64,000 nucleotides of DNA from Fibrobacter succinogenes (GTDB lineage Bacteria; Fibrobacterota; Fibrobacteria; Fibrobacterales; Fibrobacteraceae), in assembly GCA_902779055.1 (NCBI GenBank), contig CACZAD010000007.1:372001-436000 (forward strand), in the 5' to 3' direction. The translations under genes were made by a program, and so were the position numbers. Every line of letters starts with the position of its first letter. The first letter of the stretch is position 1. Under the pieces are notes generated by a model. That model was not told the origin of the DNA. It worked only from the letters and a program-made list of their open reading frames with translations, and ran no database searches. This document shows positions 43,678 to 54,100 of this stretch, piece after piece.

Positions 43678-46158
43678 GTGATTTTATCCGCAACCCATCG
43701 TTATCTGTGGGCCGTTTTTGCTTTTCTGATTGCTGCGGTCTTTGCTCCTTGCTCGTACGGCGAGGACATGACCCGTTTTGAACTCGAGGAGCGTGAACAG
43801 CCTGTAGAAGACACGACCGAAGTCGACTGGATGAACGATACGACTGGGGTGGATACGATTGAGTATCACGCTGTGGACTTGGTCTATGACGTCGAAACAT
43901 CGACGTTCAACCTGAACAAGTCGGCGCAGCTCAAGTACCGTACGGCAACGCTTGAATCCGATACCATCTGGATGGACCAGAAGAACGAGATTCTTGCCGC
44001 ATCTGGCAGTCCCGTACTCCGTGAATCCAAGAACCCGTCCTTGTCGGGGATGCGCCTCAAGTACAATCTCAAGTCCAAGATCGGCGAAGTCTATTACGCA
44101 ACGACGTTCCAGGACAACCAGCAGCTGAACGGTATGGAAGTCCGCCGCCTGCCCGATACGAGAATCCAGATTGTCCGTGGTGATTTTAGTACGTGTAACG
44201 ATACGACGCACCAGCACTTCTACTTCTATGGCCGCCGTATGGTGGTGAAGCCCAAAGAAACCATTACCGCGCGTCCGGTGGTCTTGAACATTGCCGATGT
44301 GCCTGTGGCGGTTCTCCCGATGATTGTCGCTCCTCTCAAGAGCGGGCGCAAGTCGGGCCTTTTGACGCCCAAGTTCGGTGGTGACCAGAAGCAGGGCTAC
44401 TACTTGCGCAATATCGGTTTCTACTACGCCGCAAACGATTATTGGGATGCGACGATTTCTGCTGACATTATTGAAGGTGACGAGGCACGTTTTGAACGTT
44501 CGACTTTGAAGGGAGAAATCCGCTATAAGAAACGTTATCTGTTGGATGGTTACTTGCGTTATACGAGTTACCTCAATGAATTTGATTTTGCCAACAGCGG
44601 TTATGATATTGAATTTTCGCATAACCAAAATTTGACTCCTGATGCCAAGCATACTTTGAGCGGCCAGGGTTCCTTTGTGAGTAACAGGAGTGTCCGTAAG
44701 GATAACTCGCTTGAAGCCAGTACGATTTTGAACCAGCAGGCAAATGCCTCGCTTGCTTATTCCGGTAAGTTCGGTAACAACAAGAGCTTGACGGTCAAGG
44801 TCTCGCAGAACCACAACTTGACGACCGGCATGCTCGAACGCAACTTGCCCGATATCCAGTTCCGCATGAGTGGAAACCTCTTCAACTTTGAACTGGAAGA
44901 AGGCGAGGTGGCTGCTGAGGATGGTTCGTTCCAGTCGTTCCTCGAAAAGTTCAACTACAGCTTTACGAATCGCTTTAACTACTATATGCGCCGAGACAAG
45001 GATGAGACGCTGGACGAGGACACGACCGCCCATTATGTCGGTTATGCGGGAACCTATACGCTCGACTATTCTGGCCGTCTGTTCAATGTCATCAACATTA
45101 CCCCGAGGGCAACATTCTCCGGGTATTGGACGGGTACATCCTGGCGCAATCCTAACGACTCGCTGCACTTGAGAAAGCGCTACATGAGCTTTAATCCGGA
45201 TGAAGGTAGCTATGGTGAAGTGGCCTACAACCACAACTACAGCCTCACCGCCGATACCAAGCTTTACGGTATCTGGGTGCCCGAAATCGGAAGGTTCACG
45301 GGGGTGCGCCACGTGCTATCTCCGAGCATTTCTTATACCTACGCCCCGAAGATCGATACCGTCAAGAAATTCGCCCCGCATCCGCTCCTTGGGCAGTATG
45401 CGTATCAGGAAAAGCAGCAGACGGTCGGATTCAGCTTGAGCAACGACTTCGACATCAAGTACCTCAAGGTGGCAGGCCATGTCGATACGACTCGTGGTGA
45501 TTCTACGAAAAAGGCAAAGGCCGTCGAAGACCAGTATGGCACGCGCCGTTTGCTTACGACAAGGCACAGCTTCTCGTACAATTTTGCGGCTGATTCGCTC
45601 AACTTCTCGGACATTTCGTCATCGTTCAGTTTCCAGATTTTGCCGGACTACATGTTCACCATCAACACCCGTCACAGCTTCTATCACAAGTACGATACGA
45701 ATCCGAACAAGGTCCGTTTCCCGGAACTCACGTACTGGGGCTATGAACTTTCGAAGAACTTCCATTGGAGCGGAACGTTCAACGGCGGCCTTCCGTCGCA
45801 GATGGAAAAGTACGAAATGCTGAAGTGGTCCTTGAGCCTGGATTACCGTTATTCGTTCAGCAGCACCCGTGTGGCAAAGAACTTGTTTAAGGATAACATA
45901 AACCATTCGACCGGCATCTCGGCGACATTCCAGCCGACGGTCAACTGGAACGTTTCTTACAGTACGCGTTACGATTACAACGAAGGCAAGTTCGTGTCGC
46001 ACGAGTTTACGTTCAACCGCACGTTGCATTGCTGGCAACTCGACTTTACGTGGACTCCGACGGGACCTGCTGCCGGTTGGAGCTTCTCTATTTACGTACG
46101 TGACCTGCCGGATATCAAGCTGAATGCCGGTAGCACCGATACGAAGAGCTATGACTAA
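43678..46158 (+). CDS. lptD: LPS-assembly outer-membrane protein LptD
   Basis: 826 residues from GTG 43678, which begins a signal peptide (about 1-28, WAVFAFLIAAVFAPCSYG). A TTG at 43645 would fall inside a terminator hairpin, so it is rejected. The N-terminal OstA/LptA-like jellyroll (about 50-180: VDLVYDVETSTFNLNKSA, RIQIVRGDFSTC) is followed by a large barrel of about 600 residues with the conserved turn IADVPVAVLPMIVAPLKSGRKSGLL. It inserts lipopolysaccharide into the outer leaflet. TGCTATCTTG (43661-43670) may be the -10 element, giving an almost leaderless message. Confidence 0.9.
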   Translation: MILSATHRYLWAVFAFLIAAVFAPCSYGEDMTRFELEEREQPVEDTTEVDWMNDTTGVDTIEYHAVDLVYDVETSTFNLNKSAQLKYRTATLESDTIWMDQKNEILAASGSPVLRESKNPSLSGMRLKYNLKSKIGEVYYATTFQDNQQLNGMEVRRLPDTRIQIVRGDFSTCNDTTHQHFYFYGRRMVVKPKETITARPVVLNIADVPVAVLPMIVAPLKSGRKSGLLTPKFGGDQKQGYYLRNIGFYYAANDYWDATISADIIEGDEARFERSTLKGEIRYKKRYLLDGYLRYTSYLNEFDFANSGYDIEFSHNQNLTPDAKHTLSGQGSFVSNRSVRKDNSLEASTILNQQANASLAYSGKFGNNKSLTVKVSQNHNLTTGMLERNLPDIQFRMSGNLFNFELEEGEVAAEDGSFQSFLEKFNYSFTNRFNYYMRRDKDETLDEDTTAHYVGYAGTYTLDYSGRLFNVINITPRATFSGYWTGTSWRNPNDSLHLRKRYMSFNPDEGSYGEVAYNHNYSLTADTKLYGIWVPEIGRFTGVRHVLSPSISYTYAPKIDTVKKFAPHPLLGQYAYQEKQQTVGFSLSNDFDIKYLKVAGHVDTTRGDSTKKAKAVEDQYGTRRLLTTRHSFSYNFAADSLNFSDISSSFSFQILPDYMFTINTRHSFYHKYDTNPNKVRFPELTYWGYELSKNFHWSGTFNGGLPSQMEKYEMLKWSLSLDYRYSFSSTRVAKNLFKDNINHSTGISATFQPTVNWNVSYSTRYDYNEGKFVSHEFTFNRTLHCWQLDFTWTPTGPAAGWSFSIYVRDLPDIKLNAGSTDTKSYD

Positions 46159-46191
46159 GTTAGACGAGAGATGAAAGATGAATGTGTTGCT

Positions 46192-46245
46192 TGTCATCCC
46201 GGACTGAGCTTGCCCCGGACAAGTTCCGGGGTTCCGGAATCACCT
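46192..46245. repeat. TGTCATCC-type intergenic repeat, compound copy
   Basis: TGTCATCCCGGACTGAGCTTG leads into CCCCGGACAAGTTCCGGGG and then a short CCGGAATCACC end, as if two copies were merged. It lies between lptD and maf. Confidence 0.6.
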
Positions 46246-46292
46246 TCTCGTCAAAAATTTGCGATATTAACTAGTAACTAAAAAGTTCTCTT

Positions 46293-46865
46293 ATGAATAA
46301 ATCTGAAATTGTACTTGCAAGCGGATCTCCGCGCCGTTCCGAAATCCTGAAGCAACTTGGAATCCCGTTCCGCGTTGTCGTTTCGGGCGAAGACGAAAAA
46401 CCGACAAGTAAAAATCCCCTGGACTTTCCGCGTGAAAATGCCTGTGCTAAAGCTTTGTCTGTGTCCCGCCAGGAACCCGATGCCTACGTACTCGGCTTTG
46501 ATACGCTTGTCTTTTTGGATGGCGAACCGCTTGGAAAACCCAAGTCGGCGGCGAATGCTCTTGAAATGTTGAATAAACTAAATAACCGTGGTCATCTGGT
46601 CATTACCGGAGTGGCTGTGGCCAAAGCCGGAAAGGTTCTTGCTGCCTCCGAGGAGAAAACGGAGGTCATTTTTAGAAATTGCACAAGACAAGAGCTTGAA
46701 GATTATGTAAATTCTAAGGACCCGATGGATAAGGCGGGTGCATACGGCATTCAGACGAATGGTGCGCGCCTGATCAAGTCCATCAATGGATGTTACTACA
46801 ACGTGGTTGGGTTACCTGTTGCATGTACATTAGAAATGTTACATCGCTTACAAGTTAAGGTATAA
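46293..46865 (+). CDS. maf: Maf-like nucleoside triphosphate pyrophosphatase
   Basis: 190 residues. It hydrolyses non-canonical or pyrimidine NTPs to NMPs as a house-cleaning enzyme. ASGSPRRSEILKQLG is the N-terminal phosphate-binding motif, with later VLGFDTLVF, LGKPKSAANALEML, and DKAGAYGIQ plus NVVGLPV. It starts an operon: rodZ follows after four bases and hisB after rodZ. The start ATG 46293 has only weak ribosome-site pairing (AAAAAG). Confidence 0.94.
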   Translation: MNKSEIVLASGSPRRSEILKQLGIPFRVVVSGEDEKPTSKNPLDFPRENACAKALSVSRQEPDAYVLGFDTLVFLDGEPLGKPKSAANALEMLNKLNNRGHLVITGVAVAKAGKVLAASEEKTEVIFRNCTRQELEDYVNSKDPMDKAGAYGIQTNGARLIKSINGCYYNVVGLPVACTLEMLHRLQVKV

Positions 46866-46869
46866 CTAA

Positions 46870-47820
46870 ATGATTCAAATGGATGAGAAGAATCCCGACG
46901 AACGCCTTGGCGATTTTCTTGCACGCGTTCGTGAATCTCAAGGACTTTCTATTGAAGACCTTTCGGAACGCACTAAAATTTCGGTTTCGATTATTCAGAA
47001 AATCGAAGCTAGCGACTGGAAGGCTTTTAAAGTGGAAGCTTACGTTCGTGGTTACCTTAACTCTTTAAGCCGTAAGCTGGGCTTGGATCCAAAGGCCATC
47101 CTTCAGACATATAGCGACGAAGTCGGTTCTACCTTTATCGAACGCGATATGGAACCGCTGATGCAGAATATCGCTCCGATTACCGAAGCCGAAAAGAAGC
47201 CGCGCAGCAAGGCCGTGCCTATTGCGATTGCTGTTCTTGCCGTCATTTTGTTTGTCGGACTTCACTTCATGACGAAGGATGATGCTCCTTCTGACGGCAG
47301 TGCCAATCCTCCGGCGGCGGTTGCTTCTGAAGATGCTGCAGAACTGAACCAGGATATGCCTGAAGGTGCTGTTGCTGTTCCTGTAGATTCGATCAAGGAC
47401 GAAAAGAATGAAAAAGTGACGCAAGCGGTTGTCGACAAGGCTGTGAAAAAGGCCGAAAACCTCCCGGCTTCTGCAACGATTTTCATTTCTTCTTCTTCCA
47501 AGAAGGATTCCGTGAAGGCTAGCACGGAACCGGTTTCGGATAATGGCCGCACCAAGATTGAGCTTGTGGGTTCTGGCGAAATGCGCTCTTGGGTGGGCAT
47601 CAAGCGTGACGAAGATGATGACGACTTTGTGAAGGAAGCGAACATTGCGACTGTCGACAACAAGCTTGTCTATGCCGCTTCTGGTACCTTGTATATCGTC
47701 ATTGGCGAACCGCGTGCCATTGGCAAGATGTTCTTGAATGGCGTTGAAACCCCGATTCCGCAGCCGAAATTTGGCCGTGTGGCTCGCTTTAGCGTCTTTG
47801 ACGGTCGTGTTCTTCATTAA
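46870..47820 (+). CDS. rodZ: RodZ-like cell-shape protein (HTH plus DUF4115)
   Basis: 316 residues. Residues about 12-75 are a RodZ-type Xre helix-turn-helix (RVRESQGLSIEDLSERTKIS, IIQKIEASDW, YVRGYLNSLSRKLG), which binds MreB rather than DNA in known members. A transmembrane helix lies at about 116-135 (AIAVLAVILFVGLHFM), a low-complexity Ala/Lys/Ser stretch follows, and the C-terminal DUF4115 domain is at about 225-310. An AAGG ribosome site and ATG 46870 are used; ATG 46879 is an alternative. It lies between maf and hisB in one tight unit. Confidence 0.88.
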   Translation: MIQMDEKNPDERLGDFLARVRESQGLSIEDLSERTKISVSIIQKIEASDWKAFKVEAYVRGYLNSLSRKLGLDPKAILQTYSDEVGSTFIERDMEPLMQNIAPITEAEKKPRSKAVPIAIAVLAVILFVGLHFMTKDDAPSDGSANPPAAVASEDAAELNQDMPEGAVAVPVDSIKDEKNEKVTQAVVDKAVKKAENLPASATIFISSSSKKDSVKASTEPVSDNGRTKIELVGSGEMRSWVGIKRDEDDDDFVKEANIATVDNKLVYAASGTLYIVIGEPRAIGKMFLNGVETPIPQPKFGRVARFSVFDGRVLH

Positions 47821-47831
47821 GGAGGCCTTTG

Positions 47832-48416
47832 ATGCGTTCTTCTAAGATTTCTCGCAAGACGAGTGAAACCGATATCCAGCTTTACTTGAACCTCGACGAT
47901 GCGACTCGAGGCAAGATCAGCTCTGGTTCTGGATTCTTGGATCATATGCTTAACTTGTTCCAGGTTCACGGCGGATTCCATCTGGACTTGACCTGCAAGG
48001 GCGATGTCGAAGTCGATATGCACCACAGCATGGAAGATATCGCAATCGTGCTTGGGCAGGCTTTGGTCGAATGCCTCGGCGACAAGAAGGGCATCGAACG
48101 TTACGGCTTTTACTTTGTTCCGATGGACGAAGCCTTGAGCCGCGTTTGCATCGACTTTAGCAACCGCATTGGTTTTGTGTGGAACGTGAATCTCCCGGCT
48201 GCAACTGCAGGCGGAATCGAAGCCAGCATGTTCGAACACTTCTTCAAGAGCCTCTGTGAAAACGCCCGTATGAACTTGCATGTAGAACTGTTCTATGGAA
48301 AAGATAACCATCACTGCCTGGAATCGATTTTCAAGGCTTTTGCCCGCGCCGTTGCTATGGCTGTCGCACCTTCCCGTAACGTGAAGGGTGTCCCCAGCAG
48401 CAAGGGTGTGCTGTAG
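47832..48416 (+). CDS. hisB: Imidazoleglycerol-phosphate dehydratase
   Basis: 194 residues, monofunctional HisB. It dehydrates imidazole-glycerol phosphate in histidine synthesis. Metal-binding motifs are FLDHMLNLFQVHGGF, DMHHSMEDIAIVLGQAL and MFEHFFKSL plus DNHHCLESIFKAFARA. GGAGG stands at 47821-47825 before ATG 47832; the TTG at 47829 is rejected. No other his genes are present in the window, so it sits apart from any his operon and is probably cotranscribed with maf and rodZ. Confidence 0.97.
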   Translation: MRSSKISRKTSETDIQLYLNLDDATRGKISSGSGFLDHMLNLFQVHGGFHLDLTCKGDVEVDMHHSMEDIAIVLGQALVECLGDKKGIERYGFYFVPMDEALSRVCIDFSNRIGFVWNVNLPAATAGGIEASMFEHFFKSLCENARMNLHVELFYGKDNHHCLESIFKAFARAVAMAVAPSRNVKGVPSSKGVL

Positions 48417-48427
48417 TTCACGAAACT

Positions 48428-48456
48428 TGTCATTCCGGACTCCGTTCCGGGATTCT
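48428..48456. repeat. TGTCATTCC-type intergenic palindrome after hisB
   Basis: TGTCATTCCGG and CCGGGATTCTC flank ACTCCGTT. It lies between the hisB stop and its terminator. Confidence 0.6.
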
Positions 48457-48487
48457 CTTTTACTATTTCACATTTTGTAAAGGCTTG

Positions 48488-48517
48488 AATGGCAAAACTT
48501 CGGTTTTGCCATTTTTT
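48488..48517 (+). terminator. Rho-independent terminator of the maf-rodZ-hisB unit
   Basis: AATGGCAAAAC (48488-48498) pairs perfectly with GTTTTGCCATT (48503-48513) across a TTCG tetraloop, followed by four Ts. Confidence 0.9.
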
Positions 48518-48634
48518 GTAAAATTTTTGGATTTTGTAGTATATTTGAAAGAATTATTTACAGCAATTATGCCAAATCATTTTTTTCAAAAGTTTTAAGT
48601 TTGCCTCTGATATGGGAGTTCTTGTGAGACCGCG

Positions 48635-49681
48635 ATGAAAGTGATTTCTACGACATTGAAATTGGCATGCAGCCCGCTAGCTTTTAACGATATAGCTTGG
48701 GCCAAGCACGATGTCGATTTCAAAGATGTCCTTGGAAAATCTCGCGTTTATATGGTCGCAAAAAAGTCTCGCCTTTGCTTTCGCAATGTGAAGGTTGCCG
48801 GCAACAGGATTGCTTTGGATATTTCGGGTGATCTTGGCAGTGTTAGCATTACAATCCCCTCGAACGAACCGATATTTAAACCGAGCGACAAAAAAACACT
48901 TGTTTTAGATGTCGGGTTTAAGGAATGTCATATCCTTGCGAAAAATGAAGAGTTCGCAAAAACTTATGGGATTCGTTTCTATGAGGTGGATGAGGCCTTT
49001 TATAAGAAGGCAAGCGACAAGGAATTGAAAAAGTGCCTTGATGATGACTCTTTTGTCGCTTGGTTGACTCCAGAAAAATTGCTGTACTTGTATTCGAAAA
49101 AGTTGCTTCGAATCCCGAACTTTGACAAGACGAAAAATTTCTTCTGGAATTATGAAGTTGTCCGCATCGGAAAGGTGACGAGCCCTGCCGCTTTAAAAAA
49201 GCGTAAGGTGCGCGAATCTTTTCTCGAAATTCTCGAATCGGAAATCGAAGATGACGAAGATTTTCGAGATGAGGCCGTCCTTTTGTTCTTTGATGTCTTG
49301 GAACGTGACAACAGCCTTTTAATCGGCAATTCCATGTCTGTAAACGAATTTCAAGTTCCGTTGAACGGCGAAGAATTGCCTTCGATGGAATTGCTTTCGC
49401 TAAAGACCGAAAATGCGCTTTTGCATAAGTTCAAGCCTAAGTACAATGCGGTGCTGTTTAAAAATCCCGAGATAGAAGAATCGGATTCCTCGGAATACGA
49501 TATCACGGATTATGCCATAAGCGATAGCATAACGCTGATGCTAAAGCGATTGAATTGGGTGGGCGGCCCGGATGGTGACTGCTTGGTCTATTGCAAAGGC
49601 GAGGGCTTAAGCGTTATGAAGCCGGCTGCATTTGACGAATTCCTCGAAAAGAAGTTTATCGAGGATGTCCTTTCGTACTAA
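48635..49681 (+). CDS. Cytoplasmic protein of unknown function
   Basis: 348 residues, no signal peptide or membrane segment. The N-terminal 110 residues look beta-rich (SRVYMVAKKSRLCFRNVKV, RIALDISGDLGSVSITIPS) and the middle is helical and acidic (FLEILESEIEDDEDF). No family is recognised. Promoter candidate: GTAGTATATTTG about 90 bases upstream. It overlaps the convergent GspE-like gene by four bases at its stop, so mutual antisense effects at the 3' ends are possible. Codon use is plain, not highly expressed. Confidence 0.65.
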   Translation: MKVISTTLKLACSPLAFNDIAWAKHDVDFKDVLGKSRVYMVAKKSRLCFRNVKVAGNRIALDISGDLGSVSITIPSNEPIFKPSDKKTLVLDVGFKECHILAKNEEFAKTYGIRFYEVDEAFYKKASDKELKKCLDDDSFVAWLTPEKLLYLYSKKLLRIPNFDKTKNFFWNYEVVRIGKVTSPAALKKRKVRESFLEILESEIEDDEDFRDEAVLLFFDVLERDNSLLIGNSMSVNEFQVPLNGEELPSMELLSLKTENALLHKFKPKYNAVLFKNPEIEESDSSEYDITDYAISDSITLMLKRLNWVGGPDGDCLVYCKGEGLSVMKPAAFDEFLEKKFIEDVLSY

Positions 49682-50937
49682 GGGTTGCCTTGGCTGTCGA
49701 AACATTCTCCTAAAACGCGGATGACTTCGTTTTTGTCGGTAACGCCTTCTTGGATGAGGTGTGATGCAGACTCTTGCATGGTGCCATCGATGTAGGCGCC
49801 GCTTGGCAATAGGAGTTCGCAGACGGCGGTTCTGCCCCCGTTCTTTTTACGCACAAGGCGCTGGGCGAATACGCCGAGCAATGTTTCGTCCAAAACGCTT
49901 TTAGAAATGCCCAAGTCCAAAAGTCTCGTGGCGGCTCCCTTGGCGTTGTTGGTGTGCAGCGTACTCAGTACCAAGTGCCCGGTCTGTGCGGCGCGTAAAG
50001 CGATTTGCGCGGTCTCTGCGTCTCGTATTTCGCCGACGAGGATAACATCGGGGTCTTGCCGCAAAATGGAGCGTAAGGCGGCCGCAAATGTGAATCCACA
50101 TTTCTCGTTGACGGGGACTTGGTTTGCTCCGCGGAGCTCGTATTCCACCGGATCTTCGATGGTCGTGACATTGATTTTCCGTTGGATGATTTCGCGGAGG
50201 CCTGCGTAAAGCGTTGTTGTCTTGCCACTTCCAGTGGGGCCTGTCACGAGGAACAGCCCTTGCGGTGCGTTAAAAATTTTTCGAATTGCTTGGAGCGTTT
50301 TTTCGCTAAAGTGGAGGCTCTCGAGCGTCTCGGCGGTGTCGTTTGCAGGGAGCAGGCGCAGCACGCATTTTTCGCCGTTGCTTACGGGAATGGTGCTGAG
50401 ACGGACGTTCACCTTCTGGTGAAGTCCGTCAAATGCAAAACTGCCGTCGTGGGGGAGCCGCCGTTCCGTAATGTCGACGTTCGCGATGACTTTCAGGCGG
50501 ATCATGATGGGCTCGGCAAGCCACTGCGGAAGCGTTCGGTATTCTGTCAGAAGCCCGTCGATGCGGAACCTTACACGCAGTGAATCCGCCAACGGTTCGA
50601 GGTGGATATCAGTTGCCTTTTTCTGTAGCGCTTTGCAGATAAGGCTATCGACGAGATTGATGATGGGCTCCGATTCCCAGGAGGGATTGCGCGAGACTTC
50701 TAGATTCTTGAACAGGTCATCTTCGTCAATGGATTCGCCGGGGTTCTGTAATAGCCTGATTTCGGCGGGTGTACGCTGTTCTGGTATAATGCATTGCTGC
50801 GTGATGAAGCGGATCTTTTCAAGGAGAAATTCGTCGTTTGCGTTCGGGATGGCGATTCTCATAGGGGCGACGCCTTCGCTGCTACAATCGATAATTGCAG
50901 TCCCGTTCTTTTGGCACCATTTTTTGCTTAAGTTCAT
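49678..50937 (-). CDS. GspE/PilB-like secretion or pilus ATPase, short form lacking the tetracysteine site
   Basis: 419 residues. Walker A GPTGSGKTTTLYAGL, Asp box (VTTIEDPVEYEL), Walker B region LRQDPDVILVGEIRDAETAQIALRAAQTGH and His box LSTLHTNNAKGAATRLLDLG are complete, so it should hydrolyse ATP to drive a type II secretion or type IV pilus machine. Odd: after AQRLVRK the usual CxxC...CxxC zinc insert is missing and the chain goes straight to NGGRTAVCELL. No other gsp or pil genes lie nearby. The N-terminal domain is short (about 90 residues). Confidence 0.88.
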   Translation of the reverse strand: MNLSKKWCQKNGTAIIDCSSEGVAPMRIAIPNANDEFLLEKIRFITQQCIIPEQRTPAEIRLLQNPGESIDEDDLFKNLEVSRNPSWESEPIINLVDSLICKALQKKATDIHLEPLADSLRVRFRIDGLLTEYRTLPQWLAEPIMIRLKVIANVDITERRLPHDGSFAFDGLHQKVNVRLSTIPVSNGEKCVLRLLPANDTAETLESLHFSEKTLQAIRKIFNAPQGLFLVTGPTGSGKTTTLYAGLREIIQRKINVTTIEDPVEYELRGANQVPVNEKCGFTFAAALRSILRQDPDVILVGEIRDAETAQIALRAAQTGHLVLSTLHTNNAKGAATRLLDLGISKSVLDETLLGVFAQRLVRKKNGGRTAVCELLLPSGAYIDGTMQESASHLIQEGVTDKNEVIRVLGECFDSQGNP

Positions 50938-51021
50938 TCGCCTAAACTACAAACTAAAATCCTCAAAAAGCGTTTTTTTGAAATTTTGCAAGCAGGTGTT
51001 TGCAAAAGCTTAATTAGATCA

Positions 51022-51046
51022 TTCGACTTTGCTCAGGATGACATTA
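51022..51046. repeat. Intergenic repeat fragment ending in AGGATGACA
   Basis: ATCATTCGACTTTGCTCAGGATGACA is the style of repeat whose reverse starts TGTCATCC. It lies between the divergently oriented ends near the RND terminator. Confidence 0.5.
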
Positions 51047-51049
51047 CAA

Positions 51050-51079
51050 AACAAAAAAGTCCCCCGGGGTGGGGGACTT
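51050..51079 (-). terminator. Rho-independent terminator of the RND efflux operon
   Basis: AAGTCCCCC (51057-51065) pairs with GGGGGACTT (51071-51079); on the minus strand the stem is followed by a T-run (A-run at 51053-51058). Confidence 0.88.
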
Positions 51080-51100
51080 AAGGAGTCTAATGAAATTTTA

Positions 51101-54100
51101 TTATGCCTTGCTCATCTTCTTTTGGATGTTCTTGGCGCCTTTCTTAGCCTTGCTAAACAGGGCGTTCGGAAGCCAGAAGAATGTCGGCACGAGGAACATC
51201 GTGAGAATGGCGGACACGATCAAGCCACCCACAGAGGCGATACCCATCGGCTGAGTCATTGCAGCGACGTTACCACCGAGAGCGAATGCCAGCGGGAGCT
51301 GTGCAATCACGGAGGCAAGAGTTGCAAGCACGATCGGCTGGAACTTTGCCTTGGCGGCGGTCAACATTGCCGAGCGGCGGCCCATGCTTCCACTACGCAG
51401 CAAGCGGTTAGCTTCGTCGAGCAAAAGAATAGCGTTGTTCACCACCACTCCGATCAACATCACGATAGCCATGAGGGCGATCATGGAGAGTGCCTTGCCA
51501 GTAATGACGAGGGCGAGGAGCACACCGATTGCACCCATCGGGATGGTTGTCATGATGATAAACGGCTGTGCAAAGCTTTCGAGGAGAGCAACAAGCAAGA
51601 TGTAGGTAAGGATAATTGCCATCACGATTGCCGTCATGAATTCCTTCTGCATGTCGTTCTGCATGTCGGCGTTACCACCGAAGCTGAACGTGATGCCTTC
51701 AGGGAGTTCTTCCTTCATCTCTGCAGTGAGCTTGCCGAGCTTGCCCATAATTTCACCAGTCGTATGTCCCGGGAGCAAGTTCATCGAAACGTCTACACGT
51801 CTCATCTTGCGCTTACGGTCAATACGTGTCGGACCAGCACCATCTTCGATGTGGAAGAGTTCGCTAGCACTTACGTAGCCCTTCGGTGTCTTGACAGGCA
51901 GGTCTTCGATGTCGGCATGGCTCTGCCTATCCTTTTCCATCAAGCGTACGTAAACGTCGTATTCTTCACCGTCTTCGGTGTACTGGCCTGCTTCGAAACC
52001 GTTCACTGCAATGTAGTTGTAGTTTGCGACTGTTTCAAGCGTTACGCCATAGTCGGCCATAGCGGCGCGGTTCGGGATCAAGCGGATTTCAGGCTTACCG
52101 GCTTCATAGCTCGTCTTGATATCCACGATGCCGTCAATCTTTTGCTGGACTCGGTCAAGGACGATTTGTGATGCCTTGATGACGGAGTCTGCATGGAGAC
52201 CGCTCACTTCGAGCACCACATCGCCGCTGGAGTTGTTCTGCATTTCAGAGGCGGAGGTGGACTTTACGGAAATGTAGGCGTCTGGAATGTTGGCGAGGTA
52301 CGGACGGATGGAGTCGACGATTTCGTCCGTACTGCGATGTCTGCCCTTCCAGTTGGGATTGTTCTTCTTTTCCCAGTCCTTCAAGAGTCTAACACGCATG
52401 GTGGCCTGGTTTACGGTCGTAAAGCCGTTGGAACCACCCACGTTCATACTGTAGTGAACAATTTCAGGAATATCCTTGACGCGGGATTCAATAATACGAG
52501 CCACGCTATCGGTTGTCTCGATGTTTGTACCCACAGGCATTTCGAGCTTGATGCTCATCATGCCCTGGTCCTGTCTCGGGGTAAGTTCAACAGTCAAGTT
52601 GTTCTTGGCGAGGGTTCCGACCAGATAAAGCGTAGCGGCGAGGGCAAGAACCTGGAAAATCACACCTGGGATAGAGAGGCAGAATCCAAGCATCTTCAAG
52701 TAGACAAAGCGAACACCGTTCAAAGCCTTGGGGAAAAGTCCCAGCAGGCTTCCGATAATGCCCGGCTTTTCTTCGATGATGTTTCCATTTTCGTCTTTCT
52801 TTTTACCCTTGAACAAGTAAGCTGCCATGAGCGGTGTCAGCGTGAATGTCACGAGGAGTGACACGAACGTTGCAAACACCATAGTCATACCGAATGTTCT
52901 AAAGAAAATACCCACGATGGATTTCATGAATGCGATCGGCACGAACACGGCAACGTTGGTGAGCGTCGATGCCATGATGGCAATCATGATTTCGGAAGTG
53001 CCCTTGTAGGCGGCTTCTTTCGGGTCAAGGCCTTGGTTCAGCTTGTTGTTGATGTTTTCAAGCACGACGATGGAGTTCGTCACCAACAGACCCACGGAAC
53101 TTGAAAGAGCCATGAGGGACATCATGTTGATGCCAAAGCCTGCAAAGTACATGAGCGTGAATGCGCCAATCACGGAAATCGGCATCGTGAGAGCCGCGAT
53201 AATCATCGTCGAGAACTTGCCGAGGAACAGGAGCAAGAGGCCTGCGGTAAGCGCAATAGCGATAATGATGTTCTGGATAACGTTATCGATAGATTCGTTC
53301 ACGGCTTCGGACTTGTCGTAAATGAGCGTGAGCTTGAAGCCTTCCGGGAGAGTCTTGTTGACTTCTGCCATGCGCTTGAGTACGCCTCTGGAAACATCCA
53401 CGACGTTTGCATCGGAGCGTTTCTTGATATCGAGAGCGACTGAGTTGATGCCGTTAAAGCGGGAAGTCGATGTAATCGTTTCGATGGTATCTTTCACGAC
53501 GGCAATTTCAGAGAGCTTGACGACTCCCTTTTCCGTCGGAATTTCCATGTTGCGCATTTCATCGAGGGTCTTGAACTTACCTGCGGTACGCACAGACGTG
53601 TTCTTGTGCTTGCCGATAACTTCACCAATCGGGAGGTTAACGTTGGACATGCCGTAAAGGCCCATCATGGTGCCGATATCGACACCGCGGTCCATCATTT
53701 TTTCCTTGTCGACTTCGATGGCAATCTGGCGGGTTGTACCACCGAAAATATCGACGCTAGCAACACCGGAAACAGAAGTGAAGAGCGGTTCGATTTCGTC
53801 TTCGACTTTCTGGCGGAGTTCTGTAGAGTTTAGAGGACCGGTGAACGAGATTGCCATGATGGCAGCACCGTTAATATCGACCTTCGAAATAATCGGCGCC
53901 TGTACTGCATCTGGGAAGTCCGCAGAGGCGAGGTCCACCTTGGAACGCACGTCATTTGCGGCAACGTCCACGTTCACGCCCATGTTGAACATGGCGACGA
54001 TAATGCCGTAGTTTTCCAAGCAGATGGACTGCACGTAGTCGATACCGTCCACGAGTTCCACTTGTTCTTCAATCGGCTTGATAATTGTGGTTTCGATTTC

